Source: an uncultured Lachnospiraceae bacterium (GTDB taxonomy: Bacteria > Bacillota > Clostridia > Lachnospirales > Lachnospiraceae). Taken from it: a stretch of DNA of 38,703 nucleotides. The stretch lies in contig CANRIM010000023.1 in assembly GCA_947630695.1 (NCBI GenBank), forward strand, positions 1 to 38,703, in the 5' to 3' direction. The position numbers were made by a program, and so were the translations under genes. The stretch's first letter is position 1. Every line of letters begins with the position of its first letter. Below are positions 24,384 through 32,784 of the stretch, piece by piece. The notes below the pieces were generated by a model. The model was not told the origin of the DNA. It made no database searches and worked only from the letters and a program-made list of their open reading frames with translations.

Positions 24384-25427
24384 TTAGAAATTCCTTATCT
24401 CTTTTGCCAATGAAAATGGTATGATCTCCCCGGGATTTGTTCTTTGATAAGCTTTTTCCTCATGCATATAATCGACGATCTCTTGCGCTTTATAATTCTT
24501 AAACTTCTTTATCACGGTATTCAAAACCATTTTTTCTTTATTACTCAGCACACTATAGTCCATACCCTTTGTAGGATAAATATGAAGCATAGAGTCATAA
24601 TTTATACTTACCTCTTCATGGACATTCAAGTTTTCGAGATTCATAAGGCTATAATGCCCAATTGGAAGCGCGCCCATTTCATGATGTCGGTAAACCAGGC
24701 CGGTAATTGCATATTCATTCTCTTTATAAGATAGTGCATCCGCATACCAAAGCATTTTCATCAGCTTAACTTTAAAAAGATTCGATATCTGCTCAGCAAT
24801 ATAAGAAATAGCCGCCTCAAGCTTATCTATGTTCAGCAAAACAAATCCATTCGAATCAGATGGTTCTTCAAAACTTGCATACTCGCCTTCAAATGCTTGT
24901 CGTGTCAGGTATTCCTTTCCGTATGAATCCAATTTTTCTACAATTTTGGATTTTACTCTAATCCTCTTAAGCCCCGGGAATTTATCAGCATTTTTCTTCA
25001 ATAATTCTAAAGCCTGTAATGGATTATTTTTGATTAAACGCAGCATCGTGTCATACGCTTCATCTTGAATTGCTTTGCTTTCATATCGGGAAATCGTAGC
25101 CTCTCCCCATCCGAGCAATCTTGCTAAGTCTACTTGAGATAATCCATAGCTCTCTCTTATCGCAACAATCTCGTCAGAAGTAAGCAGTCCATGCTTAACT
25201 CGATATGCATTTCGCGCATTAAGAAGATTTTCATTTGTCATAGAGCCAGTTTCAAATTCATTTTCCTCTTCAGTCGCATTTGCGCAAAAATAAAACCGTT
25301 CTTCATAGGTTACCCTATCCCCCTTCAGCGTAATCTCCGCAAAGCGTTTTCTTTCTTCAACTTCATGCGTTTTGTCGCATAATGGACAATCCATATGAAC
25401 CTTTCTAATTAATGTGCTGGCCTCCAT
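24384..25427 (-). CDS. Panacea-domain antitoxin with Zn finger and XRE HTH
   Basis: The start at 25427 (347 residues) is chosen because AAGGAGG lies 6 bp before it. Residues 10-60 hold an MqsA-type zinc ribbon (CPLC and later a single C in FYFCAN). Residues about 85-130 form an HTH (LTSDEIVAIRESYGLSQVDL, then ARLLGWGEATISRYE), as in MqsA/HigA2. Residues 205-330 match the Panacea (SocA-like, DUF4065) domain: LFKVKLMKMLWYADAL, ITGLVYRHHEMGALPIGHYSL, KGMDYSVLSNKEKMVLNTVI. Panacea is known as a domain that neutralises many unrelated toxins. The gene follows its probable toxin by 22 bp, the toxin-first order of mqsRA. Confidence 0.85.
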   Translation of the reverse strand: MEASTLIRKVHMDCPLCDKTHEVEERKRFAEITLKGDRVTYEERFYFCANATEEENEFETGSMTNENLLNARNAYRVKHGLLTSDEIVAIRESYGLSQVDLARLLGWGEATISRYESKAIQDEAYDTMLRLIKNNPLQALELLKKNADKFPGLKRIRVKSKIVEKLDSYGKEYLTRQAFEGEYASFEEPSDSNGFVLLNIDKLEAAISYIAEQISNLFKVKLMKMLWYADALSYKENEYAITGLVYRHHEMGALPIGHYSLMNLENLNVHEEVSINYDSMLHIYPTKGMDYSVLSNKEKMVLNTVIKKFKNYKAQEIVDYMHEEKAYQRTNPGEIIPFSLAKEIRNF

Positions 25428-25449
25428 TGTTTGCCTCCTTCCTTTCCTC

Positions 25450-25917
25450 TCATGCATAGGGGAATTTCATAAGATCCCTTGCATAATGGAATGACACACA
25501 TAATACGCGTCTTTTTTGATCCCCTTTGATTTTCAATTTGACATAGACAAGCTTTCTGTTAATATCTTTGCCAAAGACAAATAGTAGCGGAGGGTTTAAA
25601 TCATCTTTGTCTATTTTGGTCTCAGAATATTCAGCCACTGTTAATTCTTTTAACCGCTCTACTACATCCCAGACGTCATAATCTAAATCCAACAAAGTAT
25701 ATGGCGTAGAATGTTCTTCATCGTCAGTCTTTTTCTTTTTTATCAGTGTAAAATCAGAATCTATATCAAAATCTTCTTTTCCCAGAAAGTCTTTTAATTC
25801 TTCCAGGAAAGCGATGACTTCTCTTTTTTTCGATTGCGTACTAAGAAAAATGTCAATTACCTCCCTAATATATCTGCTATCAATTGATAGTATATACATC
25901 AATTGATAGTTTGTCAA
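25450..25917 (-). CDS. Probable MqsR-like toxin partnered with the Panacea antitoxin
   Basis: The 155-residue frame opens with TTG at 25917. The core LDYDVWDVVERLKELTVAEYSE, PPLLFVFGKDI, KLVYVKLKIKG and RRVLCVSFHYA resembles the beta-sheet half of MqsR-type RNases, and the toxin-first order with an MqsA-like partner agrees. The N-terminal 20 codons overlap two operator palindromes, and an AGGGAGG motif lies inside them (around 25862-25868) without an in-frame ATG or TTG at the right distance, so the true start may be internal, perhaps a rare ATT. Toxicity is inferred from context. Confidence 0.65.
   Translation of the reverse strand: MTNYQLMYILSIDSRYIREVIDIFLSTQSKKREVIAFLEELKDFLGKEDFDIDSDFTLIKKKKTDDEEHSTPYTLLDLDYDVWDVVERLKELTVAEYSETKIDKDDLNPPLLFVFGKDINRKLVYVKLKIKGDQKRRVLCVSFHYARDLMKFPYA
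25877..25909 (-). promoter_or_regulatory. Twin operator palindromes of the toxin-Panacea operon
   Basis: CTATCAATTGATAG (25877-25890) is a perfect 14-bp palindrome and ATCAATTGAT (25898-25907, with the right arm reaching TAG at 25909) is a second. Their centres are about 19 bp apart, close to two helical turns. The XRE/MqsA-type HTH of the antitoxin is the likely ligand. They lie within the annotated first codons of the toxin. Confidence 0.7.
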
Positions 25918-26043
25918 GGCTTTTTATCAGAACAACAAAGTAGACCCTGCGCTGGTTCAATCCCGGATTGTGAATATACCGTCAATCTGAAAAGCAAGCG
26001 GGATAGAAGAAATCTGAACAGAAATAATGAGAGGAAGATAAAA

Positions 26044-26245
26044 ATGTTGAAACAATTAAATGAGGCTATTACTTATATTGAAAAAAAATACACCACAGGC
26101 TTATCGTAAATTTGGCGGTTCCTTAACAATCTATCCTCCTATTTCTTTCTTTAACAATAAAAGGGGGAACGGAAATGGATTACAGAGTAGTGAAAACATC
26201 GGGCAAAAAATGTAAGGCATATCTAAAATTTGAAGGGAAAGCATA
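26044..26245 (+). pseudogene. Debris of an AraC-family regulator
   Basis: AGGAAG precedes ATG 26044, which encodes MLKQLNEAITYIEKKYTTGL and a stop; this is a typical AraC N-terminus. From about 26110 another frame reads KFGGSLTIYPPISF, and after a one-base shift at the T-run near 26151, LTIKGGTEMDYRVVKT. The YPPISF...IKGGxEMxYRI stretch is the usual linker between the HTH domain and the GyrI-like effector domain in this family. The HTH itself is deleted, and the gene is cut off by the end of the convergent TOTE gene. The remaining DNA between 25918 and 26043 shows nothing else. Confidence 0.75.
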
Positions 26246-26246
26246 C

Positions 26247-29237
26247 TCACCATTCCTGCATATCCTCTTCAGAACTAAATGTCATCTCCAAAAGCTCTGC
26301 AGCGATTTCCTTACTGCATATCCGCATCAGATTGTCCTCTACATCTTCCTTGGACAGCAGATTCATACTTCCATACCAGACAATCTCATGATCGATTACG
26401 GCATAATGTTCACACGACTCTTCCACAAGTCTGATCTCAAATCCGGCCTTGCGAAGTCTTTCCATAAGTTCCATTCGGACATCATCTCTGCCATATTTAT
26501 AGGTATCCGGATGCCATGTTACAATTGTTGCTTTGACACCCAGCTCCTGACTGCCTCCAAGCGTGGAGATTATACGATCTACTTTTTGATTATTCAATCT
26601 CGGACTTGAAACAATGACTGACGATTTTGCTTCTTCCAGATCTCTCCAATAGGTTTCTGCATAGTTTTCTATGTCGTAAATTGCATTTGCTTTCTGCTTC
26701 TCGCCATCCATATTTACGCAGAGTTCATAGCCAATCTTTTTATACGCCTTTAGTCTTGCAGCATACATTTTATCGAACTTTGGAATATGGCTGTCCACGT
26801 AGTCATAGACAATGACATTTTCTTTGCCGTCATAATCCCTGTTAAGACGTCCAACATACTGCTCTACCACATTTTCACCTGAAACAGGCGTTGCCATAAA
26901 CAAAGTGTCGAGTCTTGGAAAGTCGAAGCCCTCTCCAAGCAAAGAACCTGTGCCCACAATAATAAGACTATCAGAATCATCTACTCTGTTCAATTCTTCT
27001 ACCTGTATCTTGCGTGCTTTGGTACCATTTGCCCCTGTCAGCAGGATCAGTCTGTCAGCATATACTTTAAGCCTCTCAGACAGCTTTTTTGCATGATCAA
27101 CATATTTTGTCAACACAACCGGAGTTCTTCCAGCCTGAACACAACTTGCCACATCCCTGATGATCTGCTCGTCACGAATATCATTATTCCGGATCAGCTC
27201 ATAAGCATCATTCCCATATGGTGTTTTTGACAAATGATGCGGCTTCACTGTCCTTGTAAACCGCGGATATACCAGATGATCAATGTTTTGTTCCTCGGCT
27301 CTGTCCTTTGCTGTAAAACGAAACCTGACAGGACCAAACAAAAACTCATTTATCTTTTCCTTACCATCACCGCGTTTCGGTGTTGCGGTTACGCCACACA
27401 CATACTTCGCAGTAATCTCCTGAAGTATTTCAATTGCACTTTCCGAAGCAGCATGATGGCATTCATCGAAGCAAACGAACGAATACTCTTTCAGCATCGG
27501 ATGAAATCCGTTTTTTTTCTTTAAAGAACGTATCATGGCCACATCCACTATTCCAGTCAGTGTATCATGCGCTCCCTGAAGATTTCCGATCAGGGTTTTT
27601 CTTTTTCTCGTGCGTCCGGTCTTTGTCTGATATTCCGGCAGTTCCTCATCAATATCCAGAAACTCATCCAGACTTTTGAGCCACTGGTTCATCAGTTCTG
27701 CCTTGTCTACAAGTATCAAGGTGCTTACCCCTCTTCTTGCAATCATATCACAACAAACAACCGTCTTGCCAAATGCCGTTGCCGCATGCAAAATGCCGGT
27801 ATCATTTTCAAGCATAGCTTCTACTGCCGGAATCTGTGATTCACGCAGCTTACCTTTAAATGAAATATTGATTTTCCGCCCTTCCGTCCTCTTATCTTCA
27901 ATCTTGTACCTGATCCCTGCTTTATCAAACTTTCTTAAAATTTTCTCCCGGAGTCCACGAGGTAAAACAATATATTTCCCCTCATCACTCCCAAGATAAA
28001 TGAATCTGGATTCATCATAATTCGGCAGATCCATTGCCTGATTCTGAAAATACTGCTTGTTGGAAAATGTCGCCATACGACGAAGCTGTCTCTTTGTTTT
28101 ATTAGACATTCCCGTAGAATCTATGTATATGCGATCAGCAAGCACGATGTGAACAACACCTTTTACGCTCCCTGATTCAATTTCTGAATTCTTATCCCAT
28201 GGAGTCTCATTAATGTCGTCTTCGCCTGCAGTGCCTGACCTGTACCATAGAGAAAGGCAGTCCTCTATCTCCTGTCTGGTCAGGCGCTTTGTTCCGGCAA
28301 GAACTTTCAACTGGTCTTCATATGCGTTCCAATTATCATCAACAAAGGCACTGTTTCCATTCTTCAGCGCCATTCCCTGCAGTGGAAGCGCAATTACATT
28401 TCCAAGGCCTCCCTCAGGAAGAGCATCCTGCGTCGGTATGATGCGATCATAGTATTTGAATGACTTCAAATTGACAGATTCGGCACCTTTTTCAAGCAAC
28501 GCAAACCCGAATCTTCTTGCCAGTCTGGCAGGAATCATTTCTTTGAAAAATATCCACAGATGCGCTCCACATCCCGATCTTGACCGCTCTACCACAGCAT
28601 CCACATTCAAATTCCTGCAAATACATCGCAACGCGTTTACTTCTTCTTTCCAACTATCATCAACATTTGCATAATCATCCTGCTCTGCCCCTTTTGCATG
28701 ATTGTCAAAATCAAACACCAGTAACTTGCAAAGATTGTTCTCAAGCATCGGATAGATTGCGACAACGTCGTTTCCGTTTGGATCCAGCCCCTTCATATGA
28801 GCCTTAATTAGCGGCAAAGTAATTGGCTTGTATGCCCTAAGTTCACAATCCTTGCAGCGAACACCATCTTTTAGCTTATAATGGCAGCACGGATCCCAGC
28901 GATTAAAGCATTGTGTATAGTATCCGTTTTTGCCGGTCTTTGGATTCGTATGGCGAAGATCGTACACATCCTTCCTGCCACGACAGAACATCATAAAGAA
29001 ATCACTCGCAACTTTATCCGTAACTTCAAACTTCTTAATACGGGCTCCCTGGTCAGGATCATATAATTCCTTCTCAGCTTCAGCACGATCAAGTATTATA
29101 TCGGCATATGAAATACCGGCTTCATCCATACGTTGCTTCAGAAGCCGGTTTTCGTCTGTAAGCGTCTGAATCTTCGATTTCAATTGTTCTATTGTATCTG
29201 AATACTGCTGTGCAGACGCTTTCATATCCATATTCAT
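26247..29237 (-). CDS. TOTE-type conflict protein: AEP primase, SF2 helicase, PLD-like nuclease
   Basis: A 996-residue fusion. Residues 11-40 are a coiled coil. Residues 70-330 are an archaeo-eukaryotic primase of the TOTE type, with a Cys cluster (C110, C117, C118, C128, C131), LLVFDFDNH (DFD 176-178) and SGCGAHLWIF (His226). Residues 460-810 are an SF2 helicase: Walker A AATAFGKT (485-492), DECHHA (591-596), TATPKR (617-622), QYVGRLNR (793-800). Residues 870-985 resemble a PLD nuclease, with EHYAVIDHEIVWYGSMNLL (943-961), where the Lys of HxK is Ala. TOTE systems are thought to act against invading nucleic acids. AAGGAG precedes the ATG. It follows a DUF4143 ATPase and faces the AraC remnant. 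Confidence 0.88.
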   Translation of the reverse strand: MNMDMKASAQQYSDTIEQLKSKIQTLTDENRLLKQRMDEAGISYADIILDRAEAEKELYDPDQGARIKKFEVTDKVASDFFMMFCRGRKDVYDLRHTNPKTGKNGYYTQCFNRWDPCCHYKLKDGVRCKDCELRAYKPITLPLIKAHMKGLDPNGNDVVAIYPMLENNLCKLLVFDFDNHAKGAEQDDYANVDDSWKEEVNALRCICRNLNVDAVVERSRSGCGAHLWIFFKEMIPARLARRFGFALLEKGAESVNLKSFKYYDRIIPTQDALPEGGLGNVIALPLQGMALKNGNSAFVDDNWNAYEDQLKVLAGTKRLTRQEIEDCLSLWYRSGTAGEDDINETPWDKNSEIESGSVKGVVHIVLADRIYIDSTGMSNKTKRQLRRMATFSNKQYFQNQAMDLPNYDESRFIYLGSDEGKYIVLPRGLREKILRKFDKAGIRYKIEDKRTEGRKINISFKGKLRESQIPAVEAMLENDTGILHAATAFGKTVVCCDMIARRGVSTLILVDKAELMNQWLKSLDEFLDIDEELPEYQTKTGRTRKRKTLIGNLQGAHDTLTGIVDVAMIRSLKKKNGFHPMLKEYSFVCFDECHHAASESAIEILQEITAKYVCGVTATPKRGDGKEKINEFLFGPVRFRFTAKDRAEEQNIDHLVYPRFTRTVKPHHLSKTPYGNDAYELIRNNDIRDEQIIRDVASCVQAGRTPVVLTKYVDHAKKLSERLKVYADRLILLTGANGTKARKIQVEELNRVDDSDSLIIVGTGSLLGEGFDFPRLDTLFMATPVSGENVVEQYVGRLNRDYDGKENVIVYDYVDSHIPKFDKMYAARLKAYKKIGYELCVNMDGEKQKANAIYDIENYAETYWRDLEEAKSSVIVSSPRLNNQKVDRIISTLGGSQELGVKATIVTWHPDTYKYGRDDVRMELMERLRKAGFEIRLVEESCEHYAVIDHEIVWYGSMNLLSKEDVEDNLMRICSKEIAAELLEMTFSSEEDMQEW

Positions 29238-29318
29238 CTTGCTCCTTGCTTTTATCCGAAACTTACGGAAACTTAAAATCCGTCATTTCCTTATGCCATG
29301 CCCAATATGGCACATCTC

Positions 29319-30518
29319 TCATTTTCCACCCTGCAACAGCCAATCCGCCGCATCCACGATCTGCACGCCTTCATATTGATAAGCCTCCTGTCTGGTGCGC
29401 GTAAGAATCATTTTCGGGTAAGCATCTTTGATTTTCAACAGCGGATCGACCTCCCGTTTGAACGTATCCGGATCGTCTATACTGCTGGACACCTGAATAT
29501 ATATCTTTTCGCTGCGCCTGATGGCAACAAAATCGATTTCCTTCTGATAAAGTACTCCTGCATACAGCTCATACCCCCGGCGAAGCAATTCAATTGCGAT
29601 GATATTTTCCATCATCCTGCCATAATCTGCATTTTTTGTGCCTAATTTGGCATATTTGAAGCTATGATCACTGAGATAATATTTATCATTTGATGCAAGA
29701 TAACGTTTGCCCTGAATGTCATATCTCCTGACTTTATAAAATGCGAATGCATTACATAGATATTTCAGATAGGTGCTGATGGTACGATCGTTCGCTTTCA
29801 TCTGCCCGCTGCTTAATGCTGCCGCCACACTGCGCGTGGATACCTGATTAGAGATATTGTCAATCAGGAAATCACAAAAACGTTCCATGAGCGGCATGTT
29901 GCGGATCCGATACTTCCGGCGGATATCCCGAACGATCAGCGTATTGAATACATCAGCTATATAGTTATATTTTAATTCCTGTGTCTTATAGAGATAAGAG
30001 CCTGACATGCCGCCTTCCTGTATATAACGCTGAAATGCTGTATACGGATCTGTCAGCTCGAAATACTGCATAAACTCGGCAAAGGAAAACGGGTAAACTT
30101 CAATCTCAAACGTACGCCCGGTAAACAACGTGGCCAGATCACTGCTCAGCAGAAACGCATTGGAACCCGTGATATAAATATCATATTTTTCGGAAGCGTG
30201 CAGGCTGTTCACTGCCCGCTCAAACCCGGAACACATCTGTACTTCATCAATGAAGACATAATTCCCTGTTTCCTGCACATACGCACTTTCAATATAATCA
30301 TGCAGCGCATGATATTCCAGCAGATTCTCATAGGCTTGCAAATTAAAATTAATGTGAATGATATTGGCCTTCGGATCGTGCGTCCGAACGTACTCCATAA
30401 AAGATTCCAGAAGTTTGGACTTCCCGCTGCGTCGGACACCGGTAATGACCTTAATATCCGGAGTCCCCATGACATTCTTCAATTGATTCAAATAGAACGC
30501 ACGCTCGATTAATCGCAT
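29319..30518 (-). CDS. AAA ATPase with C-terminal DUF4143
   Basis: From the ATG at 30518 (GAGGTG 7 bp upstream) the protein is 399 residues. It has Walker A GVRRSGKS, Walker B NYVFIDEVQ, sensor YITGSNAFLL and the arginine-rich FTGRTFEIEVYPFSF region of the AAA_14 family. The second half is DUF4143: ISNQVSTRSVAAAL (winged-helix-like), YYLSDHSFKYA and the nuclease-like ENIIAIELLRRGYELY, KEIDFVAI, KIYIQVS pattern (E..D..Q). Such proteins are common near mobile and defence genes and have no settled role. It lies 81 bp upstream of the TOTE gene on the same strand, so cotranscription is possible. Confidence 0.88.
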   Translation of the reverse strand: MRLIERAFYLNQLKNVMGTPDIKVITGVRRSGKSKLLESFMEYVRTHDPKANIIHINFNLQAYENLLEYHALHDYIESAYVQETGNYVFIDEVQMCSGFERAVNSLHASEKYDIYITGSNAFLLSSDLATLFTGRTFEIEVYPFSFAEFMQYFELTDPYTAFQRYIQEGGMSGSYLYKTQELKYNYIADVFNTLIVRDIRRKYRIRNMPLMERFCDFLIDNISNQVSTRSVAAALSSGQMKANDRTISTYLKYLCNAFAFYKVRRYDIQGKRYLASNDKYYLSDHSFKYAKLGTKNADYGRMMENIIAIELLRRGYELYAGVLYQKEIDFVAIRRSEKIYIQVSSSIDDPDTFKREVDPLLKIKDAYPKMILTRTRQEAYQYEGVQIVDAADWLLQGGK

Positions 30519-30549
30519 GGCAATCACCTCGGTTTTAGTATACTCATTC

Positions 30550-30588
30550 TATTTCGCAAAATCAATATTTTTTTGAAAATGCGAAATA
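30550..30588. promoter_or_regulatory. Inverted repeat upstream of the DUF4143 ATPase gene
   Basis: TATTTCGCA (30550-30558) and TGCGAAATA (30580-30588) form a perfect 9-bp inverted repeat with a 21-bp AT-rich spacer, 32 bp upstream of the ATG. It could be an operator or an AT-rich cruciform. No regulator is assigned. Confidence 0.45.
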
Positions 30589-30621
30589 AAATATTTGATA
30601 GAACTGTTCGTGATTTTTTCA

Positions 30622-30658
30622 AAAAATGACCTGCCACAATTTTCAATGCAGCAGGCCA
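30622..30658 (-). terminator. Dispersed terminator repeat, copy 2
   Basis: Same 37-bp element as 18239-18275 (34 of 37 identical). On the minus strand the hairpin is followed by TTTTTT and lies 66 bp after the stop of the dockerin protein gene, so it should end that transcript. Confidence 0.8.
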
Positions 30659-30723
30659 CTGATACCAAGTTTATTAAATTTGTTTTTATAATCTGCACAA
30701 GACAGAAATCCTACACAATATAA

Positions 30724-32658
30724 TTAAACAGGGAATACATCAATCAATTTGGCAGCTTTCTGCAGCACCAAAAGCGCATCTGCAGCATCCACCGAACCGC
30801 TGCCATCGACATCTGCCGCCTGACTCTGCTGTTTTACAGGGGTCTGCAATTTTGCAGCAAACTGTAAAATAGCAAGTGCATCATCCGCGGTAACAGTTCC
30901 ATCCATATTGACATCTCCGGAAAGAATCTGTGATGGCGTGTAATCTGTCACATTATAAAAAGTGTGAGTCGTTGCCGAAAGCGTAAATTCTATGGAAGCC
31001 TCGCCCGAATCATTTCCTGCCTGTCCCTGTCCGGGCTGTTGGCCGTCGGGTGGCGTCATGCCTTCCTGCCCCGGCTGTTGACCGTCGGGTGGCGTCATGC
31101 CTTCCTGCCCCGGCTGCTGACCGTCGGGCGGCGTCATGCCTTCCTGCCCCGGCTGCTGGCCGTCAGGAGGTGTCATGCCTTCCTGCCCCGGCTGGCCGCC
31201 GTCCGGACGTCCGCCAAATCCGCTGCTGCCGCTCCACTGCTGCTGCGTCCCGGGTACATAAGCGTTGATCTCTGTGTATAATCCGTTGATTTCCTCTCCG
31301 GAAATACTGCCGCCACAATAGACATAATAGGTAGTTTCCTGAAGATCCGGAGAACTATAGATCAGATTTGTAAACGATCGATCAGCCAAATATCCCATCA
31401 CCGGCACGCCATCCGCAGATGTCATTCCGATCAGTGTACCGGCATCCTGTTTGTTTTTGAACACCAGATTGATAAAGTTCTGCCCGGAATCATTTGAAAC
31501 CGTATCTGCCATATTGCCCGTAGCCACCACAGTTCCGCCGTTGATATAAGTTCCCCGGTCAGAATCCAGTCCATTATCCTGACTGTCAGGATGAGAAAGG
31601 GCAAATACCGTACCGCCCTCAATATGAATGGTACCATTGGAATCAATGGCGTCGCCTTCCTCCGCGTCACTGTTTACACTGACGAACATCGATTCCACAT
31701 CAATCGAAATGTCCGTTCCCGAAGTAGACGCATTTAATCCGTCATCATAAGAAGTAATCCTGTATTTTCCGCATCCGCCCGTAAAAATTAAATCGCCTTT
31801 TCCTTCCACACCTTCATCCCCAAGGCTGGCGACTTCCAGATATCCATTCCCGGTAAAATGCAGTGTGATATCCGATCCGATGGCACCCCCGTATTTATAA
31901 TAGTGATAGGGATCTCCCTCCGCTATTTTTTCATTATCCGCCGTTTCCTGGGCAAATAACAGGTTCTTTACTTCTTCTCCTGTATATACATAATAATACG
32001 CGTCCGCGGTATCTCCGTAAATACTGCTGATTTTTGTATATGTGTCCGCCTGCTCCTCTGTCATGGTACTGACTTTTTTCAATTTTCCTCCGGTGATATA
32101 ATTTTCTGACCCTTCCGCGGTCTGCAAGGTTACTTTACAATCACTGTAATTAACGTCCTTGTTATAAACCATTACCGCCGGGGTTGTTTTTGCAGAGGTA
32201 AGGCTGACGCCATCCAGAATAAGGCAAATTTCGCCGGTGACATCATTTGTATTCACTGCAATCATGGTATCGGTTGCCGTTCCGTAAAAGCGGATATTCC
32301 CGGTTGTATTTACATTCAGTGCTCTGGTCTCAATGACTTTGGAAGTCACTTCACCGGTGGCATCATCCCTGGATATTTTCTTCACTTGGGAAATCCCGTC
32401 AAACAAAAATTCCGTAATGTAAAAATCCGGAAGTGCTCCGTTGTTGTAATCCTCCAGAAAAACATCAAAGTCCGCCGCCGTATACACCGGAACATCCTTT
32501 TGTTCCTCTTCGTCCGCTCCACAAGTCATATCCGACAGATTTACTTCATAATCTGCCTTTTCCTCTGCAGCCATCACAACGGAAGGCATCTCCCATGTAC
32601 TGCATATCATACTGCACACAAGAAAGAAATTAAAAAGTTTCCGTAAAAAATTTTTCAT
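30724..32658 (-). CDS. Secreted Cthe_2159-like carbohydrate-binding protein with dockerin
   Basis: The start at 32658 (644 residues) gives a clean signal peptide, MKNFLRKLFNFFLVCSMICS to about VVMAA. The body has the repeating beta-helix pattern of the Cthe_2159-type domain (DUF4353): short stretches such as DDGLNAST, GDAIDSNGTIHIEGG and DNGLDSDRGTYINGG, with Asp residues known in this family to bind calcium and acidic polysaccharide. A low-complexity linker has four 13-residue repeats (MTPPDGQQPGQEG). The C-terminus is a type I dockerin (GDVNMDGTVTADDALAIL, AADVDGSGSVDAADALLVL). It should attach to a cohesin or act on plant polysaccharide. It lies directly downstream of a two-component pair and has its own promoter-like region. 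Confidence 0.85.
   Translation of the reverse strand: MKNFLRKLFNFFLVCSMICSTWEMPSVVMAAEEKADYEVNLSDMTCGADEEEQKDVPVYTAADFDVFLEDYNNGALPDFYITEFLFDGISQVKKISRDDATGEVTSKVIETRALNVNTTGNIRFYGTATDTMIAVNTNDVTGEICLILDGVSLTSAKTTPAVMVYNKDVNYSDCKVTLQTAEGSENYITGGKLKKVSTMTEEQADTYTKISSIYGDTADAYYYVYTGEEVKNLLFAQETADNEKIAEGDPYHYYKYGGAIGSDITLHFTGNGYLEVASLGDEGVEGKGDLIFTGGCGKYRITSYDDGLNASTSGTDISIDVESMFVSVNSDAEEGDAIDSNGTIHIEGGTVFALSHPDSQDNGLDSDRGTYINGGTVVATGNMADTVSNDSGQNFINLVFKNKQDAGTLIGMTSADGVPVMGYLADRSFTNLIYSSPDLQETTYYVYCGGSISGEEINGLYTEINAYVPGTQQQWSGSSGFGGRPDGGQPGQEGMTPPDGQQPGQEGMTPPDGQQPGQEGMTPPDGQQPGQEGMTPPDGQQPGQGQAGNDSGEASIEFTLSATTHTFYNVTDYTPSQILSGDVNMDGTVTADDALAILQFAAKLQTPVKQQSQAADVDGSGSVDAADALLVLQKAAKLIDVFPV
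31034..31189. repeat. Four tandem 39-bp repeats inside the dockerin protein gene
   Basis: Units begin at 31034, 31073, 31112 and 31151 and encode 13-residue Pro/Gly/Gln-rich repeats in the linker before the dockerin. They differ by a few synonymous bases. Copy number is likely to vary between strains through slippage. Confidence 0.9.
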
Positions 32659-32751
32659 TGTCCTGCATCTCCTGCTTATTTTGTTTTTATTTAGGAAATA
32701 TGCTTTCAGGACGCTGCATCCGAAAAATATTTCCCAAATCGAATGTAAACA

Positions 32752-32776
32752 CATTCTGGACTTTGAACCTTAACTG
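32752..32776 (-). promoter_or_regulatory. CAGTTAAG...GAATG promoter motif, copy 1 (dockerin gene)
   Basis: On the minus strand CAGTTAAG (32776-32769) is followed by GAATG (32756-32752), 94-118 bp upstream of the dockerin protein start and just after the stop of the sensor kinase. The same pair occurs upstream of the response regulator gene at 34840-34817. It may be the binding site of that regulator; inference from two copies. Confidence 0.4.
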
Positions 32777-32784
32777 AAATTAAA

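Noticed and set aside
25940-25975. tRNA-like T-arm (GGTTCAATCC)
   Set aside because: No acceptor, D or anticodon stems can be built around it, and the five-base T-stem does not pair well.
29290-29315. Terminator between the DUF4143 and TOTE genes
   Set aside because: A TGCCAT/ATGGCA stem exists on the minus strand, but no T-run follows, so it gives no support for separate transcripts.
31034-31189. Possible CRISPR-like array of 39-bp repeats
   Set aside because: There are no spacers; the units are contiguous and encode an in-frame Pro/Gly-rich linker.
30964-31281. Plus-strand frame with tandem HAFLPRLL repeats
   Set aside because: It is the antisense shadow of the linker repeats and has no ribosome site.
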